Shown here in pieces: positions 7,834 to 15,066 of a DNA stretch of 64,000 nt. The notes under the pieces were generated by a model, which worked only from the letters and a program-made list of their open reading frames with translations, had not been told where the DNA came from and made no database searches. This DNA is from Streptomyces sp. NBC_00425. Its GTDB lineage: Bacteria; Actinomycetota; Actinomycetes; Streptomycetales; Streptomycetaceae. The stretch is from contig NZ_CP107928.1 in the NCBI RefSeq assembly GCF_036030735.1, positions 992,001 to 1,056,000 of the forward strand. The letters run 5' to 3'. The number at the start of each line of letters is the position of its first letter. Position 1 is the stretch's first letter. The position numbers and the translations under genes were made by a program.

Positions 7834-9606
7834 TTGTCGGGACAGCGACCGGGACCTGCTGACGATGCGGCGGCCACGCTGCGGCAGACCGGTGCCTCAC
7901 CACTGCGGCTCGGCGACCCCAGGCGCGTCGGCCCGTATATGCCGGTGGCACTGTTAGGCAGTGGCGGCATGGGACGCGTCTACCTGGCCCGCCCCGCGGA
8001 CGAGAGCCCCGGACTGGTCGCGCTGAAGGTGATCAGGCCCGAGTACGCCGAGGATCCGAGCTTCCGGCGCCGGTTCGAACGGGAGGCGTCGGTGCACGCC
8101 CGGCTTCGGACGCCGCACACGCCACGGCTGTGCGGTACGGGCTTCGAGGACGAGTTGCTGTGGATGGCCACGGAGTACCTCCCCGGGTTCGACCTGGCGG
8201 AGGCCGTACGCGAGGACGGCACCCTGGAGACGGCCGCGGTCTGGCGTCTGGTGGGGGAACTGGGCAGGGCGCTCGCCGGGCTCGCCGTCGAGGGGATCGT
8301 GCACCGGGACCTGAAGCCGTCCAACGTGCTGCTGTCCGTCCGGGGCGCGCACGTGATCGACTTCGGCATCTCCAAGGCCGCGGACGCGAGTGCCATCACC
8401 GGTACGGGCAACCGCGTGGGCACACCGGCCTACATGTCGCCCGAGCACCTGAGGGAGGGCCGCTCCGACACGGCGTCGGACGTGTTCTCGCTCGCCGGGA
8501 CGCTGGCCTACGCGGTCACGGGCCGGGCCCCGTTCGGCGACGGCACCGGCGTCGACGTGATGCACCGGGTGGCGTTCGAGGAACCCCACCCCGAGGTGAT
8601 CGGCGAGATCTCCGCGGCTGACCCGGAGTTGGGCGCACTGCTCACCGCCTGTCTGGCCAAGGAGCCTGCGCAGCGCCCCACTCCGCAGCAGCTCATCGCC
8701 ACGGCCGGGGCCCACGCCGTGCCGTCCGACTGGCCGGAGCCGCTGAACGCGAAGGTCCAGGCCCGGCAGCGGGCGTACGAGACGCTGCTCCGCCTGCCTG
8801 CCACCGGCACGCCCCGCCTGCGGTCGGCGGGTGACCCCTCGGCGATCCCGGCCGCACGGACGCCTGAGCCCCAGCCCCCCGTCGCGCGCGCTGCGCCTGT
8901 TGCCTCACCGTCGGCGGAGAAGGACCCGGCCGCGACACCGGCACAACGGTCGGGAGCGCCTCAGACCCCCGCCCGGAACCGACGGAAGCCGCTGCTGATC
9001 GCCGCCGCGGCCCTCTCGACCTGTGCCGTGGGCGCGGCGGCCTTTCTGCTCACCGGTCAGGACCACCCCGCCACCGCCTCCCCGGAAAAGGGCGTCACGG
9101 CGGCCGTCGGCGTCGAACCCGGCGCCGCCTCCACGGCGCCCGTCTCCCCCGGTACGAGCGCGCACGCGCGCCCCGACGTGGACGGCGCCGCCGTCGAGAA
9201 CCGCGGCGGCACGACCGGAACCACCTCCCCGGGCGCCGAGCCGTCGGCCTCCCCCGCCGGCCGGCCCGTCAACGCCTCGGCTCCCAGCACCGCACCGGAC
9301 GCTTCCCCCTCCGCCACGCCGTCCAGCGCCGCGCCGTCGCCCGTGACCGGCACGCCGCCCTGGCTCTCCGAGTGCACGTACTACGCCGGCAAGGCACGCA
9401 CCCGCCTCGGCGACACCGGCAAACGCGTACAGCAGGTTCAGTGCATGCTGTCCAAGCGCGGGTACAGCGAGGGAAGCACCGACACGGACGGTGAGTTCGG
9501 GGCCGGCACGAAGGCGGCGGTCCAGACCTTCCAGAGCGACCGGGGCCTCAAGGCCAACGGCGTCGTGCGACCCGACACCTGGAACGCGCTGCGCACCACC
9601 GACTGA
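7834..9606 (+). CDS. Transmembrane Ser/Thr protein kinase with peptidoglycan-binding domain
   Basis: 590 residues. Cytoplasmic PknB-type kinase domain at ~30-290: GSGGMGRVYLA P-loop, VALKVI lysine, HRDLKPSN catalytic loop, DFGIS, and a PEHL activation segment, all intact. A Pro/Ala linker leads to one transmembrane helix (~385-405), then a ~100-residue Pro/Ser/Thr outer linker and a C-terminal peptidoglycan-binding PGRP-1 type domain (~515-588; VQQVQCMLSKRGY, FGAGTKAAVQTFQ, DTWNALRTT). It should sense the cell wall and phosphorylate cytoplasmic targets. Start is a TTG at 7834 with GGGGGA 5 nt upstream. Codon 41 (7954-7956), just before the P-loop, is TTA, the rare bldA-dependent Leu codon, so translation may be tied to development. 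Confidence 0.92.
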   Translation: MSGQRPGPADDAAATLRQTGASPLRLGDPRRVGPYMPVALLGSGGMGRVYLARPADESPGLVALKVIRPEYAEDPSFRRRFEREASVHARLRTPHTPRLCGTGFEDELLWMATEYLPGFDLAEAVREDGTLETAAVWRLVGELGRALAGLAVEGIVHRDLKPSNVLLSVRGAHVIDFGISKAADASAITGTGNRVGTPAYMSPEHLREGRSDTASDVFSLAGTLAYAVTGRAPFGDGTGVDVMHRVAFEEPHPEVIGEISAADPELGALLTACLAKEPAQRPTPQQLIATAGAHAVPSDWPEPLNAKVQARQRAYETLLRLPATGTPRLRSAGDPSAIPAARTPEPQPPVARAAPVASPSAEKDPAATPAQRSGAPQTPARNRRKPLLIAAAALSTCAVGAAAFLLTGQDHPATASPEKGVTAAVGVEPGAASTAPVSPGTSAHARPDVDGAAVENRGGTTGTTSPGAEPSASPAGRPVNASAPSTAPDASPSATPSSAAPSPVTGTPPWLSECTYYAGKARTRLGDTGKRVQQVQCMLSKRGYSEGSTDTDGEFGAGTKAAVQTFQSDRGLKANGVVRPDTWNALRTTD

Positions 9607-9746
9607 CGGGCCCCGGCCGCAACGGCCGGGAGTCGGAGTCATCGGGCAAGTGGCGGGCAGGCACGGAGAAACCCACAAGGCAGATCGCCGTGCCGTGCCC
9701 GGGCAGCAGATCTCCGTGACGTGAAGTGACGTGCCAGGCAGGAGAG

Positions 9747-9760
9747 TTGAAGCGCTTCGA
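9747..9760. promoter_or_regulatory. LacI-type operator copy 1 (GAAGCGCTTC)
   Basis: TTGAAGCGCTTCGA with a perfect 10-bp palindromic core. The central CG dyad and the length are typical of LacI-family sugar repressors. A second copy lies exactly 120 bp further on, and both precede the cellulase gene in the 432-bp stretch 9607-10038. Confidence 0.7.
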
Positions 9761-9866
9761 CGCACGCAGTTGTTTTCCCGGGCTGTCAATGACTGCAGGA
9801 GAGCAAGCTTTCAGGGCTTCCGCTCCCTTGCCCTGTGAGAAGGCTGTCATTAACCTTCAGCGCCAG

Positions 9867-9880
9867 GTGAAGCGCTTCGA
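9867..9880. promoter_or_regulatory. LacI-type operator copy 2 (GAAGCGCTTC)
   Basis: GTGAAGCGCTTCGA, same core as copy 1, 160 bp before the cellulase ATG. The copies are 120 bp apart, so a repressor tetramer or pair of dimers could loop the DNA between them. The local LacI gene (34926) has a different operator, so the cognate repressor is probably encoded elsewhere. Confidence 0.7.
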
Positions 9881-9920
9881 CACCTCACCTCACCTCACCT
9901 CACCTCACCTCACCTCACCT
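9881..9920. repeat. CACCT pentanucleotide repeat, eight copies
   Basis: Eight perfect tandem copies of CACCT begin at the base after operator 2 and lie in the leader of the cellulase gene. Such arrays slip readily, so the operator-to-gene distance may vary between strains. Confidence 0.85.
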
Positions 9921-10038
9921 CACCGCGGATCCGGAGTCCGATTCTCCCCCGCGGACCGCTCGCCCTCTCTCCACCACCTGTTCCTCACCACCCCCCACGG
10001 GCGGAACTCCCCGCTCGGGCAACGAAGAAGGGTCAGAG

Positions 10039-11793
10039 ATGAAGGGAAGTCACCACTCCACCGGCCGCCGCAGAGGCGGCCCCCGGCGTCTGCTCGGCCT
10101 CTTGGCGGCGCTGGTCGCCGCGATGGGGCTGGCCGGCACCGACGCCCTCGCCGCGCCCCACGAGAACGAGTCCGCGGCACCCGCGCACCGGGCGCAGAGC
10201 CCCATGAGCACGGTGGCCGCGATGCAGCCCAGCTGGAACCTGGGCAACACCCTGGACGCCATCCCCGACGAGACGTCATGGGGCAACCCGCAGGCCGCCA
10301 AAGCCCTGTTCGACACGGTCAAGGCCCAGGGATTCCGCAGTGTCCGGATTCCCGTGACGTGGACCGACCACCAGTCCCCCACCGCCCCCTATGCCATCGA
10401 CGCGGCGTGGATGAACCGCGTCAAGCAGGTGGTCGACCTGGCCCTGGCCGACAACCTCTACGTCGTGATCAACGTCCACCACGACTCGTGGCAGTGGCTC
10501 GCCGCCATGCCCACCGACCATGACGGCGTCCTGGCCCGCTTCAAAGCCACCTGGACCCAGATCGCCGCCAAGTTCAGGGACTCCCCGCAGAGCCTGCTCT
10601 TCGAGAGCAACAACGAACCGCAGTTCACCAACACCACCGACGCCCAGGGCATCCAGTACAACAACGAGCTGAACGCCGCGTTCCACGCGCTGGTGCGCCG
10701 GTCCGGCGGCAACAACGCGACCCGTCTGCTCGTCCTGCCGACCCTGCACACCAATTCCGGCCAGGCCTTCCTGGACGCCCTGGCCGACGCGATGCGGTCG
10801 CTCAACGACCCCAACCTCGTGCCCACCGTGCACTACTACGGCTACTACCCGTTCAGCGTGAACGTGGCGGGCGGCACGCAGTTCGACGCCACCTCGCAGA
10901 AGGACATGAGCGACCACTTCGCCCGGATCCGCTCCACCTTCACCTCCAAGGGCATCCCCGTCTACCTCGGTGAGTACGGACTGCTGGCGTACCCCGACTC
11001 CAACCATCCCTCCCGGATCGAGCGGGGCGAGGCGCTCAAGTACTACGAGCAACTCGGCTACGAGGCCCGCACCGCCGGGGTCACCACGGCTCTGTGGGAC
11101 CCCGGGACCTGGGCCTACCTCAACCGCACGACACAGCGGTGGAGCGACCCCGCGCTGTTCGCCGCGATCAGGTCCAGCTGGACCACCCGCTCCGGAACCG
11201 CCTCCTCGGACCGGATCTTCCTGGCGAAGTCGAGCGCCGTCACGGCGAGGTCGCTCACGCTGAACCCGAACGGCACCGTCTTCCAGGGTCTTTGGCAGGG
11301 CAGCACGCGGCTGGCCCAGGGCCGGGACTACTCCCTCTCCGGGAACCAGCTGACGCTGACCGCCTCAGCGCTGACCCGCCTGGCCGGCAACCGGGCCTAC
11401 GGGATCAACTCGACCGTCGAGGCCCGGTTCTCCCTGGGACTGCCCTGGCAGATCCACGTGACCACGTACGACAGGCCGGCGCTCTCCGACGCCGACGGCG
11501 ACACCGGCGGTCTCGCCGTCCCCGCCCAGTACCGGGGTGACCAGCTGGCGACCATGGAGGCCAGGTACGCCGACGGCAGCAACGCCGGCCCGACGAACTG
11601 GACTCCGTTCCAGGAGTTCAACGTGTCCTTCAGCCCCGACTACTCCGGCAACCGGCTCCTCCTCACCCCCGACTTCCTCAACGCACTGCGCGACAACGCG
11701 CAGGCAACGCTCGTCTTCCACTTCTGGAGCGGCGCCACCGTGACCTACCGCGTGCTCAGGAACGGTGGTTCGGTGACGGGAACCGTCGCCTGA
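10039..11793 (+). CDS. Secreted GH5 endoglucanase with C-terminal Ig/X2 and CBM46-like modules
   Basis: 584 residues. Twin-Arg-free signal peptide (1-~39, ending ALAAP). Glycoside hydrolase family 5 catalytic domain at ~55-375: WNLGNTLDAIP, SVRIPVTW, NVHHDSWQW, acid/base Glu193 in SNNEPQF, and nucleophile Glu312 in YLGEYGLL. The distal ~200 residues hold an Ig-like X2 module (SLTLNPNGTVFQGLWQGST.., LTRLAGN) and a last beta-sandwich resembling CBM46 (LTPDFLNALRDN..LVFHFWSGATVTY). By family it cleaves beta-1,4-glucan outside the cell. AGAAGG precedes the ATG. Two GAAGCGCTTC operators upstream suggest repression lifted by cello-oligosaccharides. A terminator follows directly. Confidence 0.9.
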   Translation: MKGSHHSTGRRRGGPRRLLGLLAALVAAMGLAGTDALAAPHENESAAPAHRAQSPMSTVAAMQPSWNLGNTLDAIPDETSWGNPQAAKALFDTVKAQGFRSVRIPVTWTDHQSPTAPYAIDAAWMNRVKQVVDLALADNLYVVINVHHDSWQWLAAMPTDHDGVLARFKATWTQIAAKFRDSPQSLLFESNNEPQFTNTTDAQGIQYNNELNAAFHALVRRSGGNNATRLLVLPTLHTNSGQAFLDALADAMRSLNDPNLVPTVHYYGYYPFSVNVAGGTQFDATSQKDMSDHFARIRSTFTSKGIPVYLGEYGLLAYPDSNHPSRIERGEALKYYEQLGYEARTAGVTTALWDPGTWAYLNRTTQRWSDPALFAAIRSSWTTRSGTASSDRIFLAKSSAVTARSLTLNPNGTVFQGLWQGSTRLAQGRDYSLSGNQLTLTASALTRLAGNRAYGINSTVEARFSLGLPWQIHVTTYDRPALSDADGDTGGLAVPAQYRGDQLATMEARYADGSNAGPTNWTPFQEFNVSFSPDYSGNRLLLTPDFLNALRDNAQATLVFHFWSGATVTYRVLRNGGSVTGTVA

Positions 11794-11803
11794 CCGGTCC
11801 TCA

Positions 11804-11831
11804 CCCCGGACGCCCTCCTCGGCGTCCGGGG
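11804..11831. terminator. Hairpin terminator
   Basis: Perfect 11-bp stem (CCCCGGACGCC and its complement) with a 6-nt loop, 10 bp after the cellulase stop. The convergent hydrolase pseudogene ends 108 bp beyond it. Confidence 0.8.
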
Positions 11832-11938
11832 CTCTCCCGCACGGGAGGTCACCGGGGCCGGCGCGGGCGGCCGGGGTCCGCATCGGCGTCCCTTCGGCTT
11901 CGGCACGGTCGCCTGCGCCGGGTCCGGCCTCCTGACCG

Positions 11939-12645
11939 TCAACGGCCGCCGGACGCGGCGCGCGCGACCGCCGCGGCGAGGACGTCGGCGACCTCGCCCG
12001 CGTGGGACAGGTGCGGGGAGTGCCCGGACGCGACGCGAACGCTGTGCGCGGCGCGCGCGGCCCATTGTTCCTGGACGGCCGGCGGCAGCGCCGGGTCCTG
12101 CGTCGCCACGACGTACGTCGTGGGGAGGCCGGCCGGGGCGGCGCCAAGCTTCTTCTCCGTGAAGGCGCGCATGCCCTGCCAGTTGAGCCGCTCGACGGCC
12201 TCCGCGGCAAGGACCGGGTCGACACCGCTGAAGATCGACTCCTCGGCGTCCCCCGCCTTCACGGCCAGACCGTCGGGCGAGTGGATCCAGGCGGGCGGGA
12301 AGTCACCCCCCATCCACTGCGTCATCGACATGTCGGGTTCCAGTGCGAACGCCGCCAGGAGGACGAGTTCGGCCACCTGGTCCGACTCGGCCGCGGCCCA
12401 GGTGGCGGGGACGCCGCCGTAGGAGTGGGCGGCGAGGACGACGCGGCCGTCCACGGCCTCGACGGCCGCGCGCACCACCGCGACGTCCTCGGTGAGTCCT
12501 TGCGCGGCCGCGCTGTCGGGATCGCTGCTGGGCAGTTGTACGGCGCGGGAGGCGACGCCGCGCGCGCGGTGAGCCGCTCGCGCAGCGGGTCGAAGATCCA
12601 CGGGGTGTGCATCGCCCCGTGCACCAGCACGACGGTCGGGTTCAT
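11939..12645 (-). pseudogene. Alpha/beta hydrolase, frameshifted
   Basis: The intact product would be a ~235-residue esterase-type alpha/beta hydrolase. The N-terminus (MNPTVVLVHGAMHTPW, with the oxyanion HG) is read from the ATG at 12645; the remainder, including the nucleophile elbow AAHSYGG and the catalytic His in GHSPHLSH, is in another frame. The break lies in an alternating CG tract at 12559-12568. Removing one CG dinucleotide restores LTARGVASRAVQLPS, exactly the expected beta-strand/helix boundary, so a 2-bp slippage insertion is the simplest reading. It may be a true mutation, a reversible slip or a sequence error. All other catalytic elements are preserved, so the event is recent. 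Confidence 0.8.
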
Positions 12646-12795
12646 GGGTGCGTCCTCAGGTGCCGCCCGTACGCCGCGACGCGACGCGGTGCGGTGCGCC
12701 GCGGCGTACGGGCGGTGATGCGGATGGGGGTGGTGCGGACGGGGGTGATGCGGACGGGGGTGGTGCGGATGGGGTGGTGCGGCCGGCTGGACGGG

Positions 12796-13206
12796 TCAGC
12801 CGGCCATGGCGTCGCGGACGAGCGCGGTGTCGACGAACTGCTCGAAGCGGACGATGAGTCCGCCGCGCACGACGAAGTGGTGCGCCACCCGGACGTCGAT
12901 CGCCTTGCCTGTGGCGTTGTTGCGGGCGGTGTACCGGGCCAGCACGACGACGTTCTCCCCGTCGACGACGTAGGTGTCGTCGTGGGCCGTCCAGCCCGTC
13001 CAGTCCTTGCCGAGCTGTTCCATCACGTTGGCGGTGACGCCGTCGGGAGTGCGGTAGGTGCCCGCGAGGGGGAAGCCGGCCATCTCCGTCCACTCGACGT
13101 CCGGGGCGAGGGTGGCCCGAAGGGCCTCCAGGTCACCGGCCGCGGAGGCCAGGTACTGGCGGCGTACGACGTCTGCGGGGGCGGCGGAGGTCGCGAACTC
13201 GCTCAT
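12796..13206 (-). CDS. SnoaL-like nuclear transport factor 2 family protein
   Basis: 136 residues with the NTF2/ketosteroid-isomerase-like fold pattern: VVRRQYLASAAGDLEALRATLAPDVEWTEM, GTYRTPDGVTANVMEQL, a VVVLARYTARN strand and AHHFVVRGGLIVRFEQFVDTA. Family members are isomerases, cyclases or non-catalytic ligand pockets; the function here is open. The start lies one base after the stop of the metallo-hydrolase gene, so the two are translationally coupled as the last genes of a three-gene operon read from about 14.75 kb. Confidence 0.85.
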   Translation of the reverse strand: MSEFATSAAPADVVRRQYLASAAGDLEALRATLAPDVEWTEMAGFPLAGTYRTPDGVTANVMEQLGKDWTGWTAHDDTYVVDGENVVVLARYTARNNATGKAIDVRVAHHFVVRGGLIVRFEQFVDTALVRDAMAG

Positions 13207-13207
13207 G

Positions 13208-14014
13208 TCAGCCCCACTTCATTTCGCCCTTGGCGACCTTCGCGCCGATCTGTGCGGCGATCAGCATCCCGTTGTCCGGGTAACGCTCGACCAGCGCCTC
13301 GGTCAGGGCGGCGCCGTCGGCGGCCTTGCCGAGCTCCTCCTCGAAGGCGAGCAGGTAGTCGCGGGTGGCGGTGATGGCGGTCGCGTCCGCCGCCGTGCCG
13401 GGCAGTCGGTGACCCGGCACGACCAGTGTCGGGTCGAGGGCGGCCATCTCGCCGAGGACGTCGATCCAGGCGGCGCGGTCGCCGGGGGTGGGGGTGTCGG
13501 CGACCCAGACGTGCTCCTGCTGGAAGAGCAGGACGCCGCCGAGCAGGGCGCGGTGCTCGGCCTGCCACAGGTAGTGGCGGTCCGGCAGCGCGGCCGGGCC
13601 GCCCTTGAGCTGGAAGGTGTGGCCTTCCAGGGTGATGTCCCCGGTGAGGGGCTCGAGGTCCACCAGGCGGGTGGGCAGGTTGGAGCCGAGCGCCGCCCAC
13701 GCCTTGAGCTTGCCCTCGTAGGAGTGCTGGATGTGCTCGATGACGAGCGGGGTCGCGACGAAAGTGGCTGCCGGGAAGGCGTCGGCGAGGACCTCTGCGC
13801 CGAAGTAGAAGTCGGGGTCGGCGTGGCTGACGAACACGGTGGTCAGCTCCTTGCCGGAGTCGAGGATCTCGGCGGCGAGGCGGTGCCCGTCGGCGCGCGT
13901 GAAGGCGGCGTCGACCAGCAGTGCCTCGTTCTCGCCGGTGACGAGGGTGGCGGTCTTGTTCTTGCTGCCGGCCGGGAAGTCGAGGTCGAGGATCTTGAAG
14001 TCGAGCGTGCTCAT
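13208..14014 (-). CDS. Metallo-beta-lactamase-fold hydrolase
   Basis: 268 residues. MBL fold with LVDAAFTRADGHRLAAEI, FVSHADPDFYFG and VVPGHRLPG. The metal motif is HxDxD-like (SHADPDFYFG) where classical members have HxHxDH, so the first two His positions are altered; this occurs in a subgroup of actinobacterial MBL proteins and may mean one metal or a changed role. The substrate is unknown. It lies between the DsbA-like gene (57 bp upstream) and the SnoaL-like gene (1 bp downstream). Confidence 0.85.
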   Translation of the reverse strand: MSTLDFKILDLDFPAGSKNKTATLVTGENEALLVDAAFTRADGHRLAAEILDSGKELTTVFVSHADPDFYFGAEVLADAFPAATFVATPLVIEHIQHSYEGKLKAWAALGSNLPTRLVDLEPLTGDITLEGHTFQLKGGPAALPDRHYLWQAEHRALLGGVLLFQQEHVWVADTPTPGDRAAWIDVLGEMAALDPTLVVPGHRLPGTAADATAITATRDYLLAFEEELGKAADGAALTEALVERYPDNGMLIAAQIGAKVAKGEMKWG

Positions 14015-14071
14015 GACGGTTCCTTCGAGGGAGGTGATCGGGGACGGGGTAGGGGTCGGGGGACGGGTCGG

Positions 14072-14698
14072 TCAGGAGGGACGGGGGGCGGAGAACGCCG
14101 CGAGACGTCGCTCCACCTCACCGGTGGTGGCTCGGCCGCGCGCCAGCACGGTCGTGCGCTCGGCGTCGACGGCGAGGAGGGTGGGGAATCCGTCGACGCC
14201 CAGCCCGGCGGCGCGGGCGAAGTCGGCTTCGGCCGCGGTCCGTGTACCGGGCGCTTCGAAGGCGGAGACGGCGTCCTGCGCACCCAGGCCGGCCTGCTCG
14301 GCGAGCTTCCGGTAGGTCTCCGGATCGGAGAGGCTGAGGCCGTCGACGTAGAAGGCGTGCTGCAGCGCCATGGCCAGTTCCGCCGCACGCGCGGGAGCGG
14401 CCTGCCTGAGGGCGGCGAGCCCACGGGCGGCGGCCTCCGAGTCCATGACGAACGAGCCGTCGGCGATCAGCTTCTCGTACGCCTCGCCGAACTCGGCGCC
14501 GGTCTGCTCGGCGATCGCGGCGTTGGCGCCCTGGACGTATCCGAACGCGCGGATCGGCACCCGGCGCGATCCGGTGAACAGGCCTCCGGAGACGACGTCG
14601 ACGGCGAGCTCCGGATGCCGCGAGGTCACTTCGCGCAGCGTCGGGGAGAAACCGTGCGACCAACCGCAGTAGGCGTCGAAAACATAGATCAGCTTCAT
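14072..14698 (-). CDS. DsbA-family thioredoxin-fold protein with a monothiol CGWS motif
   Basis: 208 residues: beta strand MKLIYVFDAYCGWSHGF, a helical insert (~60-150) and the cis-Pro loop GVDGFPTLLAVD near residue 175, so a DsbA/FrnE-like fold. The usual CxxC redox pair is CGWS here (Cys11, Ser14; TCG at 14657-14659), leaving one thiol. This would rule out a simple dithiol cycle and suggests a glutaredoxin- or isomerase-like chemistry, or mycothiol use. No signal peptide, so cytoplasmic. First gene of the operon; a near-perfect palindrome lies 60-80 bp upstream. Confidence 0.82.
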   Translation of the reverse strand: MKLIYVFDAYCGWSHGFSPTLREVTSRHPELAVDVVSGGLFTGSRRVPIRAFGYVQGANAAIAEQTGAEFGEAYEKLIADGSFVMDSEAAARGLAALRQAAPARAAELAMALQHAFYVDGLSLSDPETYRKLAEQAGLGAQDAVSAFEAPGTRTAAEADFARAAGLGVDGFPTLLAVDAERTTVLARGRATTGEVERRLAAFSAPRPS

Positions 14699-14757
14699 CG
14701 AGGACCTCGACAGAAAGGTGTGGCGCCCGCCCGGTGCGAGCGGTTCACCGGACCAAC

Positions 14758-14779
14758 AATACCTGACGCGTCAGATATT
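14758..14779. promoter_or_regulatory. 22-bp imperfect palindrome, candidate TetR-type operator
   Basis: The core CTGACGCGTCAG (14763-14774) is perfect, flanked by AATA and TATT arms with a single non-pairing position on each side. It stands 60-80 bp before the DsbA-like gene, where the promoter of that operon is expected. TetR and MarR family sites commonly have this shape. No regulator gene is adjacent. Confidence 0.65.
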
Positions 14780-14961
14780 CCGGCGATCACCCGAACCGCC
14801 CGCCGAGCGCGTCCGCCACCCACTCACCCTTGACCGGCGCCCATGGACTCCACCACGGGAGTTGGGTCAAACGGCCGCCGAACACGCACCCGTTCGGACG
14901 CAAGTCGAGAGGTTCACCTGTCCGACACCAGGCGGCCAGCCGTAGCCCGCCCCATGGACTA

Positions 14962-14973
14962 GACCGCGCGGTC
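14962..14973. promoter_or_regulatory. Palindrome GACCGCGCGGTC, candidate operator
   Basis: Perfect 12-bp palindrome (with TAG..CAA context) 94 bp before the secreted phosphoesterase gene. It differs from the 14758 site, so the two divergent units in the 368-bp stretch 14699-15066 probably answer to different regulators. I see nothing else identifiable in that stretch. Confidence 0.5.
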
Positions 14974-15066
14974 AAGATTTGATCTCCCTCGACAGAGGCG
15001 ACGACAGAAGTGAGTTACCAGCGGTAAGTTCCCGCTGCCCCTCCCCACTCACAGGAGCTCCCCTTC

